Positions 48,247-61,789 of a DNA stretch of 64,000 nucleotides are shown piece after piece. Both the position numbers and the translations under genes were made by a program. Position 1 is the first letter of the stretch. Every line of letters begins with the position of its first letter. The notes beneath the pieces were generated by a model that searched no databases, was not told the origin of the DNA, and saw only the letters and a program-made list of their open reading frames with translations. The stretch lies in the NCBI RefSeq assembly GCF_040581485.1, contig NC_090130.1, positions 4,402,001 to 4,466,000 on the forward strand. Direction: 5' to 3'. Source of the stretch: Linepithema humile (Eukaryota; Arthropoda; Insecta; Hymenoptera; Formicidae).

Positions 48247-50189
48247 GGACTTAAAGAATATTATAAAAATTATAGCTGGCACGTAATCTGGCGATTAAAG
48301 ATTCAACATGCAATTAAAAGGGCGCGAACATACTATGCACGCAAACTGATATGTGAAGTTTATATTACTAAAACACGACCGTCAATGCTTCCCTTAAAAA
48401 CGTATAGTAAAGTATCGTATAATTTTTAAATAATGTGTTTGAAAGGGGCGGATAAATGTTGTATACACTTTCTGAATTAATTCGATTATTAAATTTAAAA
48501 TACAGTAACGAAATGCACAGACAATGCATTCTATAATTATCTGCTTCATCTTTTTTCTTTTTGTTACTGGCGTGTATTTAAATTTCATATTTTTAAATTT
48601 ATCTACTGGCGATTACACACAAGCAAGAAATAAAGAGATTTTCTGGTCTATAAATAAACAATTCAACTGTGAAATTACTTCGAAAGATCAACTGTTCATT
48701 AATAATTCTAATGATACACTGAAGTAGATTTTAATAAATGACAGTTAATTTATTATTTTAGATGCTTTTAATAGCTGTTATTTCTTTACTCATTGCGTAA
48801 ATATTTAACGATGGCTCGCATGACAGATTTTTTTTCAAAAATAGTTTTTTTAAATTTGTTTTTTGAAGTTTCTTATTACTTAAATCTCACGATTCATAAA
48901 TAAAGACTAAGTTTCAATTTTTAAATAGAATATATTAAGTTCGCTCAGTATTTCTTCGCTACCTTAATTTCAACATATTTTCTAATAAGACATTTCTTTC
49001 AAAATTTTATTAAAGTCGTAATTCTATTATGAAAATGAAGCGGAAAAGAGTCTCGTCAAAGCATTTTTAAAACTTGCACACTTGAACATTCAACCGCGCT
49101 CCACATCGTGATGAATGTTTCTTTGCAATTTCTTATACGAGATAGGGAAAGATATGCAAATTAGCAGCCGCTTATCTCTAGCGGCTTTTCTAGCTGCCAG
49201 AACGTACGGCTCTGTAATTTTAACGAACATACCACAGCCGTCATTATTTTTACCGCACAACACCGTGTTATCCGTCATGCAATTATTAATGAAAGCTACG
49301 AGAAAGAAGAAAGCCCTCCTTTGCGGTGTCGACGCACGCGTTTCCGCCTTCGAATTTGTCGGTCTGTTCGCTTACATCAAAGCGCGCGAGAGCATGACGC
49401 GCACAATGGAAAGAAATTCAAAACGGAATTTATGCAGCCTCCGTCAACTGCCGCGCTACGTGCTCGGAACCGGATTTTGTTACGCGCACGTCGTAACGTC
49501 TGCGAGATAATATTTAGAGGGATGTTTTATAAAAACCCGCCTCGCCGTATTTAACATATTCAACCCCCTGCGTTTATAATTTCACACAGCCTCATTGTCC
49601 CCGTAAATCTTATCCTAATGAACGCCTGCGTCGTTTCTCGGCAGACTAGACGCGTCCCTTGTTTCCCTAAATCCATGGCTGCCCGCAAAGCTGATAATAC
49701 GTAGCACATTCAATCAAGACTACCATCAGACGTAAACACGAATCCGGAGTAGCCTGTATATCTCAATATCTACTGTGATGCTACAACAGGCATGTTTAGC
49801 AACATTCGTATTGGGATTCACACCATTTTGTCCCTACGGATGTATTCCTGCGAGAACTATTCTCGTTAAGAGATGTTTGATTGAATTCGAGTTTAGAGAA
49901 GTATCGATTAAACGAAGTAAAATGTTACAGCGTGCAGTATGATATACTGGCATTCTTATATTTGCTCCAGAGTAATGGAGATATTTCTTGACTTTTTTGT
50001 AAAAATCTATGAATTTCGTACAATAAAAAATATTGATAATATAAAGGTATGTTTTAGCATATACAGCAGATATATTTTAATAATTTGTAAATATGTTAAA
50101 AATTTTAATATATAATTTTTATTCTTGACATGAGTACTTATATAAATTTGCAGAGATTTTTGTACGAATATTGCGTCTCCTGATGCTTG

Positions 50190-50640
50190 CATTCTTAGCT
50201 TCCGGTTCGTTGAATCTTTAAATCTGCAATTTGCGAATTTTCAATTCTTGAATTCTTAGTTTGGTGAATATATATATACGCGGATCTTTAAGGAATTTTA
50301 GAATTTTATTTCTTGATATCTTTCATGTGCTAAATTCCTTGAATTTCTTTCTTAAGCTTAAATCTCTCTGAATTCTTTATTCCTTCCTGCTTGTAACTAA
50401 GATCTTTAATTGTTCTGAATTTTTCATTAATTATTATAGAATTTTGCAGCTTTAAATGCTAAAATTCTACAAAATAAATCTGATACTGAATTTTTAAATT
50501 CTTAAATTTTTGTATTTATCAATTTTTAAATCTTCGCATTTGGAAACTTTAAATCCATACGTCACTAAAAGAAAATCTTAAATCCTCGTGTCGCTAAAAG
50601 GAAACCGTAAATCCTCACGTCGCTAAAAGTCAATCTTGAA
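50190..50640. repeat. Degenerate AATTCTT/AAATCTT array ending in a 29-bp tandem repeat
   Basis: Words like GAATCTTTAAATCT, TTGAATTCTTAG, GAATTCTTTATTCC and AAATTCTTAAATTT recur through about 350 bp. At 50543-50628 the array sharpens into three 28-29 bp units containing AAATCCTCGTGTCGCTAAAA-type sequence (variants ATACGTCACT, CGTGTCGCT, CACGTCGCT). No coding function is suggested. Confidence 0.65.
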
Positions 50641-53600
50641 TATAGATAAATAATGGCAGTGAAAATAGCTAGAGATTTGACGATGGCAGTGGATTTCATT
50701 TAAGATATACACCTGTCCGAATACCACATCAAAATTCCGCATTTCATAGTTCCGCATTTCGTTCTAGAATATCAGTTCTATATGGAAACGCGCCATCCAC
50801 CTATCCCTTCGCAGATATACGCAATTCCGACATGCCATTTTTGTCAGACACTGCTTTCGCAAAAATGCAGGTTGTCTGTATTATTAAACATTCCATGCAT
50901 TTTGCTCACCCGTTATAGAACCGTACTCGGCAGCAAACCATTAGAGAAAAAGATTGGGTGGGCTGTAAATCGCATTTCAAGCACCAAAATGTGTGTGAGG
51001 AATCACAAGTGGATTGATTTCGAACTTCGAGATCAATACGTTGAAAATCAGAATGGATGCCTTATAAAAGAATAGTTGTGCAACTACAAAAAATATAAAA
51101 AATAAATTTTAAAAATAATACAGATGCATTTATGTAATAAACCAAATTGAATGGTACTGAAAAGAGAATTTGAAACAGTAATAATACATATGTATGTATG
51201 ACCGAACATTATAAGTTTTGTAATTTACTGCCAAATTAAACGTGTGCAGCACTTTAATTTCAGATCCAATTGCAGTTTACAAAATCATCTGTCAAGAAAT
51301 AATATCGAAAAGATATTACGCAAACATGGCAAATGATAGATTACTTTCCGATACTCATAATGCGCACTAGATGTACGCGGAAGCCGTCAACCTACTGCAG
51401 ATTTTATTAAAAATCGCGGAGAGTTATTCCCATAAATTAATTTCTTGTACTACAGAAATTGTACTCAGACATCATTGTAGGAATTTGCATAATTATTAGC
51501 GATGCATTTATCTCGACGCGATGTCGCGGCCTTGTCACGAAAAGGCAAACAAGATTTATAAAAGTTTGAAAGTTTCCAGCGAGAACGTCGTTTCCATTAA
51601 CCTACTGCACAGTCTACAACACCCACAACGGACGATTGGTGCGTGAAACACACTGCGCGCGGCGTTTCATAAACAGGGACAATGTGTGTTTCTGTCGGCA
51701 AATAATGTTACATGAGTATCCGTTAATAAGCGGCACATGCGAGTGCACGCACGGAGAGCGGTGAAACTGAAAAAGCTCAGAAAAAAAGGGTAATAAAACC
51801 TTTATACTGCAACGCGTAATGCGTCTTTGAACGCATTTGTACCTTAATGAACATCGTTAATGTACTATGTTACTGCTTAAATTATGTCGTGATTCAATAG
51901 TCATAAAAGCAAATAGAAACTTGCATAATACAAAAAAGTGCAAATTATGATTAACATATTCCCGTGAAACGTTATAAGAAACATGCAAGCATGCTGATGA
52001 GATAAACATAACGACAATTTGTGAAACAAATAATTAAGGTAGAAAAATAAGCATCTATAATGCACAAGTAAAATTATAGTTAAAAATTTAATGAAGATTT
52101 GATAGAAGTATGAACATTTTGGATTTTATAAAAACTAAATATTTAATGCAAAAATTCGTAATACATTTTTAGAGAATTTTTTAAATAAAATATTATTTTT
52201 GTATAATCAATAATGGAAAACTTATAACGCATAATGCAATAAATGCAAGGATTACTTTCACAGTTTTATGAAACAAGTATAATAATAATATTAATATTTA
52301 TTCGCAATTAATTTTTCCAACAATATGTTACTCAAAAATTTGTCTTTTCCTGAATTTTAATTTTTAATACTCTTGTCGTGTGAAAGAACTATTTTTAAAT
52401 CGTATCGTCGATTACTATCGATTTTTTTGGAAGTTTTTAATTTGATTGCATCGATCTTAACCCTCTAACGACAAGTTTTCTTTCGATAATTGCAAAAATA
52501 ACATCGGACATTTCAACTGGGCTCAATAAATTTGCACACCTGTTTGCTTTAAGAACTAAACCGAAGTTAAGTTTGCAAGTATCCAATCAATTGCAATTGC
52601 ATTACGCGACTAAACTCGAGTCAATCCTAAAGTCAAGTTGTTGAAACACGAGCTAAATCGATACTTACCAATAGACAGTAACAACTATAACAATTCTACT
52701 ATCGCATTTGATAAGTTTTTAGCACGGTTATCATGTTATTGTTGTCAGAAAACTTGTGATTAATTCCATCGAATTAATTCCATGACATTTCTAAATACTA
52801 AATATTTTGATTAAATATTATAATTGATTATAATTATACGGGCTAGAATTTAATTGTTTGAAATAATGTCTATTAGTTAGCAGATAAAGCTATTGAATAG
52901 CTATTTGAAATTTTATATAGACAGTTAAGCGAATTGACGACGAAGAAACGAGCTTAAGTAGCGCGCGCGATTATTACAAGTTCCATGACAATCTTCGAAC
53001 ACCCTCTAGATTCAGAAAGCTCCTTGCTAGAGCGGCTGTTGAGTTTATAAAAGCTGCGAGATGAATTGCGAAGCTGCTATCTTTGCGTACTTTCCAGGTT
53101 AAAAGCGTCGTTGACGAAGGGATCCTAAGCGGTGCATCGCACTACGGGTGCATCTTAATCAGACTGGAGAGTAATGCAGAAAATTGATAAGGATCAGAAT
53201 TCACAAGGATCTTTTGGTTCTTATTCGCGATGAGCAGTGTAAAGGAAAACGGATCTTATTTGCGCTGCCCATTCGAAAGAAAGCAACCGCGGCGGAATTA
53301 ACTCCCGTCTTAATTCGTAAATACGACGGGATTAAACGTGCATACGTAATCGTTCTATGCCGGATTCACGTGGATTAAAATTAAAATTTATACAGAGACA
53401 GAAATTAGAACGCATCTTGATACGTTCTCCTATATTTTCAGTGCGAAGAATTTTCGCTAAAAATGAATTTTGCATACTTGGGCAGATCGCCAGATCTCGA
53501 CAGTTGCCGGAACAAGATCTCGCGAAATTATGAGATGCACGTCAGTTACACGGTTACGGAAGTCGGAAAATTGTGTCGGCGCGCAATCGAAATGTCGGCA

Positions 53601-56600
53601 AAATTTCCAACTGACACCGATTGTTGCTGTAAACTTTGGAAAACTATTCGTGATACATGGCGCGCGTTACCCTGTGACGTAACAAAGTTCTCTCTCCCGA
53701 TCTACGCAAGCGAGTGTAAAAATCTTCAATTCTTCCCAGCTACCTTTATCTGGCCGATATATCGGCCGAGTCGATTTCACGAGTTTCCAAATCGAACGAA
53801 GTTCTCTTCCGGCTGAGTGAGACGCTTAACATCCCACGTAGGACTTCTCACGGGCACTTTCGACGTTGTATGGCTAACCCATCAAAACGATTTCCTCTTT
53901 TTACATTCTCCAAGTTGCTCTATCGCCAACGTTTCCACGCGAACATAAAAGTTCATTTTTTGACAAAAACAGAATGGATACAGCGATAGCACATCTTTGG
54001 TAACAATTTAAAGTAATATTTTCAATTTATTGATAAAAGCGCCATAGGAGTATATAATTAAATAGTACGATTTTAAGTGACTATTTTCGTAACAAAAATT
54101 TCATAAAAATCACGATAAATCTTAAATTTTTTAAACGCACATATATATCTTTCAATTATCTAATACGAACTATTTAGAATTATTTAAAACGTCTTCTAAA
54201 AAGAAATTAATATTAATCTCAGTCTTTTCAAAACTTTCAAATTTCATTTAAAACATTATTTTATTAATCATTGTATTATTAATAATTCCGATAATTTTGA
54301 AATTAAAAAATATAACACTTTTTATACTTCAATAAAATATATAATAAATTTCAAAAATTCAAAGTACGATATCTATTATAGCAAAACTCCAATAATTGTG
54401 ATTTACCATTTGATCCCAGCTTAGGTGTCCCCTACAGCACAATAATACGTGACAATACAATTTATTCATTGCAATTAGACACGTGTGCTATATTAATGAG
54501 AACATAACGACTCGTACGATGTTTATCGCGACGGATTAATCACAGATATAAATTTTTCATCATAGAGAATTATACGCGTATTATGGTAAATGTGGCAATC
54601 ATTCACGCCGACATTCGACTCGTGGATATCAACCATTCTTGCGCATCGTATTTTGCCAGAAGAGTTCGCGCGCGAGATTAAAAAATCGCTAGGTTTCGAT
54701 CATCCTGTCGCATCTCGTGAACATCGCGTTTGATTTTTCCCGCGGCAGTGCGAAAATCCACCGTAAAAATATTTTCATGCAAATTTGTGCCACAAATAAT
54801 CTCATTATATGAATATTAGTTTGCGGCTTCGCACAGAAGCGTATCAACGTTGATACACAAAATGTTTTTCAATCGTGATTAATCGCGATTTAATCTGCTA
54901 TGCATGTGCTTTAATACGTTACAAATTTTGTCGCGTATTAAATATATTTTAAACATGTATAAAATACATTTACAAATTTTGCCATAACAATAAAAAAGAA
55001 AATAATAATGCTGAGACTAAATACAATTATACACGACATAAGATGACTCTCGTTTCTGGATAAAGTCATTATCATATTATAACAAAAGTGCAAAAGATGT
55101 AAAAGTTCGAGAAGTTTAAGAAAAGTTTGAGAAATATGCTTCATTTGAACATCATTTTACATTTCCTGTCCACAAAATTTATGTTTTTGTACTAGAATTC
55201 ATTTTAGAGATTAATCAGACATTCAGGCATTCTCTTGAATAGTTTTGCTTATCTCAAGCTCGAAAGATTTTACAATGATGGATAATCGAGCATTAATACC
55301 TGCTTAATGTTGATCTAAAATGCATAACAGATTGTTACAAAAGAGAATAGTTGACAAAAGAAGAACTCCTTAATTACGAAATAACATCTTTTTGCTAAAG
55401 CGTATTTTGCCGGAGATAAAACTCACACAAATACTTGTTTCGCAAGTTGAGCTAGCACTTTAAAAAGACTTTAATTGCAGTTGGGCAAGAATAAAACAGA
55501 TTTCAACGACGGATTGTGTTTGCATTGAATCTAAACCTTAACAATTTCTCTATTTCTATATTTAATTTTATAAACTGAACACGAGACTGTGTTGATCATA
55601 ATTTACATTTTTTAATTCGCTCGTCCATTATTAATATCGATTATCAATTTATTATATTTTTATTGGCACGATAATTGAAAAAAAAATTATCTCTGCATTT
55701 ATCAAAATAACGCAGAGAAATTACATGCTTATCAAACCAAGTATTGCGACGAAGTTGCTTTTCATGTTTACTTGATTTTCTAATTAAGTAACCAAGTTCA
55801 ATATGTGCTGTGTGCTTATGCCGTAGATTGCACTTTATACACTAACTGCAGTTCGTGCATTCCACCGTGTATTTTCAAGTTTACTTTCTTAACTTAATAT
55901 TATGCGACAGTCTTATTAACCCTGTGAATTTTTAACGGCCTTTCCTTGTACCCCTAATAAGACGTAACGCATTTAAGAAATTTTAATAACAAAATTATTT
56001 AGCTTAAGCATCCTAGGGACCACCCGCCAATTTCCTCGCGATCCGATCTTGAATAAGTTCTGCTTATCTTCGTCGAGATCTACCGCCAGCTTCGATTATC
56101 GAAGTATACGCTCCGTGGAAAGCTTATGCAAGCTTAACGTAAAATTCCTACGATAATGGAACAATTAAAAAAGTTTCGTCTACGCTAATATTGAGCTACT
56201 GCAAAATGCAAATCTATTCACGATCCGCGGTAATGTTATCATCCACATTGTCCTACACAGTTTACCGGTAATATGCAGATTAAATGTATTAACATATAAC
56301 GTAAGCGCAATAATTTTGCAGCGTTATTACTTTAGAGAGAAAATTATTGCTACCGAGAGTGATGATTAACCCTCGCTCGGCGGATACCGGGTCCATTAGC
56401 ATCCATCCCTGCAGACTGTTTACGTCACAGTCGCAATCGTTTTGTTTACATCGCTCGAGGCAATACGCTATCCTATCTCTCCCGCCGCTCTCCTACCACC
56501 TGTCATTAGAGCATAAAAGCGAGATTCTGCAGCGAGGGTCAGATTTGTCGCGCATTGGAAAATCAACATATAACTATTCAAATTTAATATTTTATAGCCA

Positions 56601-59600
56601 TATAAAAACTATATTGAATAAAGATTTTCAATTTTCTGAATAAAAGATTTAAATTTTTATCAATTTCAGAAATTTTGTCAAATACTTGATATCGAATCAA
56701 GTAAAAGCGTAAAAATTCATATTCATTGAATAACACTTATTATCGCATTCATACGCTCTATTTATTTCCATTTGCAGAATACGATAGCAACACGTATGCA
56801 ATACGCATGAAAGTCGAGTCTACAAAATTCCAATTTTATTGCGTGGCGAACAATGCGAATGAACGATCAAATCGATATTGGCGAACCGCATGCAATGAAA
56901 ATACGCGGTTACTTTTGTCGCGGTGAGAACGAATCTGGAGAATGCTACTTTATATATCGTTTTGAAGTGCGAATTTATGACAGAGCGGAAGTAGGCGGCG
57001 AAGCAGATAAAAGAGGAAGTGATAAATGAATGGAGCGCCCGTGAATCTGGCGAGGTGCGACACGTGGAATAGAAGCGCGGCACGCCGATATTTCTAAAAC
57101 ATTGCATCGTGATAAATGCATAACACGCGTAATTCTCAAATCGAAATTCAGCGAACTGTAAACCGGCGTTCTTAATGCAGCAGTGTGGATTCGATGTTTT
57201 TGATATTTTTAATTTTAATGCTTCTGTGTTCTGCAAATTTAATAAGATTCTGAGATAAAGACTGGACGTCATAACATCGTTACAAACATTATTACAGACA
57301 TTATTATAATATTAAATGCAGAAACGCATGTGTGTATGTGTGTTTTCATTGAAACGTCACGTTGACGTAATTTTAATTATAATATGTAATTTTCTTTTTA
57401 TAACATATTAAATATTAAAACAAATTGAACAGTTCTATCAAGTGCACTGCTTTAATTTATATAAAAAGAAACATACGAAAAACAAACACGGTTTGTATAA
57501 GTATTCAGAAAAAAAAATCAGTATATCTTTTAAAGTTAAAGTTCTATGGCAATATAATGCAAAACACTAAATTAGCCTTAATATAGTTCTTCTAAGATTC
57601 TCTTGGTATCATAACTTCAGTAACGGACGCCTTTTAAGTTTAGAATATCATCATGCGACGTCTCGCGTAGTTCGCCAAGCAGAAACTTTGCTCATGAGGC
57701 ATATACAGATTTTCTTAAAACCCTCGTAACTTGCTCGTGTATTATAAATTGCCGTTTAAACGGCATTTCTACGAGAAATTTCTAGATTCAGAATCACTAT
57801 TTTAAAAGTAAAATAGCGGAATTATACCCTAATAACTATGTAGATGTCGTATGAAATAGAGAAATAAGTTTAAAGAAGCTGCTCGCACAACATTAAGAAT
57901 ACATTAAAATCCTAAATAAACTATGAATAATATTCTTCCCTATATTTTTTGATATATTTATTTTTTCTTCAAAAATAGCACTATTTTCTTTAATTATAAA
58001 AATGTAATTATTTGATAGTAAATTTTTTTTGTTTCCACCAAATTAAAAATGCATTTATTTATTGCTGATAATATATTATATAAAATAAATGTCCCAGTAT
58101 CCAAACGCGCGTATTCAAGAGATTATCATTATTAAAGATATAATTTTTTGTATTAAAGTAATATTTTTCTCTTCTTTTTTTTTGTATCATAATGAAGATT
58201 AAAGTTCACCTAATGAAAGTAAACCCAACATAACGGAAATTGGGATATGTTCGGATACTGGGATACATTTATCTTAATAAATGAAATTGTTTCTAAGGAA
58301 CACGGTCGAACGAGTGTATAATAAATACAACGCACAGCTATTAAAAGGTAACAACTTTTGTTACAATTGTACAGCCGTACCAAGTCATGTTCACTATCTT
58401 CCCAGAGCAATAAGAAAACTTTCTTAGCGCGATGTAATAATTGACTCTGACATAACGCACGGACAATAGTGAAAACTTTCTGATATTAATCCCTTCAGAA
58501 CACCTCGGAACAATCATCTGACGATCTCTCGAAAACTTCCCGCGACTGGCACCATTCTAATAATCACATGAAATGTTGTCACTCATATTCCAGAATAATT
58601 ATAAGATAACCGAGAACATTACGAAAACTGCTCGCAGGCTTATCACAAATTGCGAGCTTTAGAAATACAATTATGTGAAGCATCATTCAACAAAGAATCA
58701 CGTATGAAGCTTATTATATTTATAGTAAAAATAATAAAACGATAAAAATAATATACTTATGGTCATGGATAATATGTAAATAAATTTAAAATCAATGTAC
58801 ATAAAGTTCACCGAGCTCTCAAATAGGAAATTAGAGTACCAAATTGTTCAACTATCGGTACACAACTGTTCAACTGCTGGTATTGTTAGCAAAGTGAAAT
58901 TGCCGTTAATGTAATCACTCACATGTGACACGCTCAATCGTCCCCATACCTTTGATTAGATTAATATCAGCCATTATAAGACAAAGGGTAATGGGAATGG
59001 CCGTAGCAATCGCCACTTTGAATACAGCTCGCTTGAGCGAAGATGATCTACTCGCCGATTCAATAAAATAGATTTTCGCGTGTATGTCGTTATTTGGCTA
59101 TCGCGAAAACTGTTTCAGGCAAAAGTTATTTATTTAATCTGCGAGTATCAAGTTAAAAAACAGTGGTATTAAAAAAATTATTTTAAAAATTTTAAACTTC
59201 AATATTTCAAAGCGATTTTGAAATGCTCCGCAACTTTTTCAGGAGCGTTTCGTTAAGCTTAAAAAATATAAAAAAATAATATACTTGATGCTATTCTGTA
59301 TATACGCACTTACAAACTTTTTGTTAAAAAAATGTACTGAAACAATAATTAATATTCGTTTAACAACGTTTTGATTAAAATATTATTAGAAAAACGATAG
59401 TGCAATATATGTACTCGAGGAAAGTGTTTCCGGAGATAAAGTTTAAAGTTCGTCATATAAACCTGTAATCCGCTTATGCTTTTCATTGCGCAAGAGAATC
59501 ATAGAAATTTATTAATTGTTCCTGTGATATAAATCACTTTCACAATTATTTGAATAAAACATACACGGTAAGATTTTGCCGTGAAATAAAAGAAATTTTC

Positions 59601-59863
59601 TGTTAAACTTACGATTAATTCCATAAATACTGATTAATGTAAATTACGAATTACATTTCAGATTTGTCTACATTATAATGTGGATTACAATATATTGGAC
59701 AAAAGAAATCGGCCAAAAACTGCAGTTAAAAATAATCGATTGGTAGCATCGGCACGTAACGTTTCACAAAATTTCCTTTGTCTGACAAAAGAGGAAATTC
59801 ACACATTTTGTTTACCAATAACCTTCTAAGACGCAGCTTTATATCGCGACCGTATTTTCTTAA

Positions 59864-59912
59864 AGCCCTTTACACGCGCGTAATGCAAAAGGGCTGACGT
59901 CACGGTATAAAA
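59864..59912 (+). promoter_or_regulatory. Promoter-like module: inverted repeat, CRE and TATA box
   Basis: An 8-bp inverted repeat (AGCCCTTT at 59864-59871, AAAGGGCT at 59888-59895) leads into TGACGTCA (59895-59902), the consensus cAMP-response element, and then TATAAAA (59906-59912). CRE then TATA in this spacing is a classic inducible core promoter layout. No downstream coding exon on the plus strand was recognised, so the transcript, if any, is unknown. The CRE is palindromic, but the TATA orients it to the plus strand. Confidence 0.4.
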
Positions 59913-61763
59913 CGCAATCTGGAGTGCATCTGGCCAGCGGGCTCGCCAGAGAGTAGGTGCATTCGTGCAATGCACTCGTGTTTCGTGACTGCGACCGAAT
60001 CAACGATTTCGCTTAGAGCAAGGGAAATCTACTGTAAAGCGGAACGCTCGCATGTTTTCCAATAACCGTGACGTTTATGGCACAAAGCTGACCTTGATCA
60101 CGCTTAAACGCTCCCGGAATTGGAAATGCCGAAAACGTCCTTCCACTCTAGTTCTATCAGAGATACGCGTTAACTGCGAGCTTGGATCTCGATAGAGACG
60201 ATGTAAAGGAAAAAATTTCAAAGTGTTAGAGAGAATTTGACACCAGTTACATGTACTGTTCTTAATTTTGGAAATAAAGTAACAATATATTGCATTATTA
60301 GAGAAAAAAAATTCCGATGAGATTATACAAAAATTCTATTCTTGAAGTCAAAATTTTCCTAACAAAAGTTTAATTTTGTGTAATATTATACGCAAAAAAT
60401 TAATTCTCTAAACAACAATTAGAATAAAAGAAAGCATCTCACAATTTTTATCCTATGTTAATCGCGTGGTAAATAGATTGAAATTGTCTCATTGCAAGCG
60501 TTTCTCGCAAATTGATTCCTTAAAGTAAATCGTGTTTTAAGGGCACTCGTACCAGATTGCAAAATCGTACGTTACTCGAGTGATTGAGAAAAGGGGAAGA
60601 GAGAGCGCGCGTTATCGTGTTGTGCCAACGTAAAGTTAAGTCTGACGAATCGTCAGACAACATCACCTACGCACGATCCCAATTGCTACTATTAGCGAGA
60701 TTACAAGAGATTGTGAGTTAAGGCGCCTCACTTCCTTATCGAGTCAAAACGTCGATTACCATGACGCAGACCGACAGAGTGATCTACCAATAAAGCAACC
60801 CTCAACGATGACGAGAGGCGGTGATGTTTTGTTATGCTACGAATTTCAAGGGTAAAACTACGAGCGTTTTCGTCGTTACGAGCTCGTATAATGTCATTCG
60901 CACAGGCGATGAGATCATTGTCGTCGATTTAGACGTGTTTCACTTCAATCGAACAAATTATCGTAACCTCGAAATACAGAATGATCATTGCAACGTTCGG
61001 TATGACTTTTCAACCACTTCTGACAATTTGACAAAAAAAAATTGTGAATACATATTTCAGTTCATAATTTTGTACATGTATTTTTGTATAAAATAGATAA
61101 AACGATAATAGAGAATTTAAATCCGGACAACTGGAATTTAATTTAAAAATCGGAAAATCTTTAATATCTTTGAAAAAAATTTAACATTATAACAAGTTGC
61201 TGTTAAAATATTTGCTGGAAATTAAAAAAAATTCTTAATAGCTTTTATCAAACTATCAAAAATGACTTAAAAATAGTGATGCTAACGCTTATCTAGTGTA
61301 CAAGTATATTTAAACAGCACATAAATTCACTCTTTGGCGACAATTATTAAAGAAATAAATATTAACCCAATGACTAATATTTATGCGTTGTATAATTTAT
61401 ACAAATGCAAGCAAAAGCCTGCGTAGGTGCAAATAAATGATGCAAAAATAAGCATTTGTTAATTAGTGAGAATTTGTTCGTGGATAAAACAATTTTTAGT
61501 TTAGATAAACGAGACAAAATACATTGTGCTATTTATATTTGGTATTTTTATATTATAATATTACAATCATATTTGTGTGCTATTATTAAATAAATATTGT
61601 CTTGTATAATGAAAGAAAAATAAGATTCATTATGTATCCTCGATGCACACGTGCGTGTGCGTTTAGAATATGTTATATAGGTTATAAATAGGATTACTGC
61701 TTCTCTAGTCAGTCACAATAATTGGATATTTCCAGCAATATTAACAGATGCCAATAATTACGC

Positions 61764-61789
61764 AAGTAATTATTATTATTATTATAACC
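61764..61789. repeat. ATT trinucleotide microsatellite
   Basis: Short TTA/ATT run in AT-rich sequence. Confidence 0.6.

Noticed and set aside
49115..49510. 131-codon plus-strand frame
   Set aside because: CpG-rich patch where stops are rare; overlapping second plus frame and a minus frame are also open; no recognisable domain.
53463..53816. 117-codon plus-strand frame with several Cys
   Set aside because: Overlapped by another open plus frame, no signal peptide or known Cys pattern, no family resemblance.
56820..57272. 150-codon minus-strand frame on the same strand as Ace
   Set aside because: Roughly one frame this long is expected by chance in 64 kb at this AT content, and the peptide resembles no family and no cholinesterase segment.
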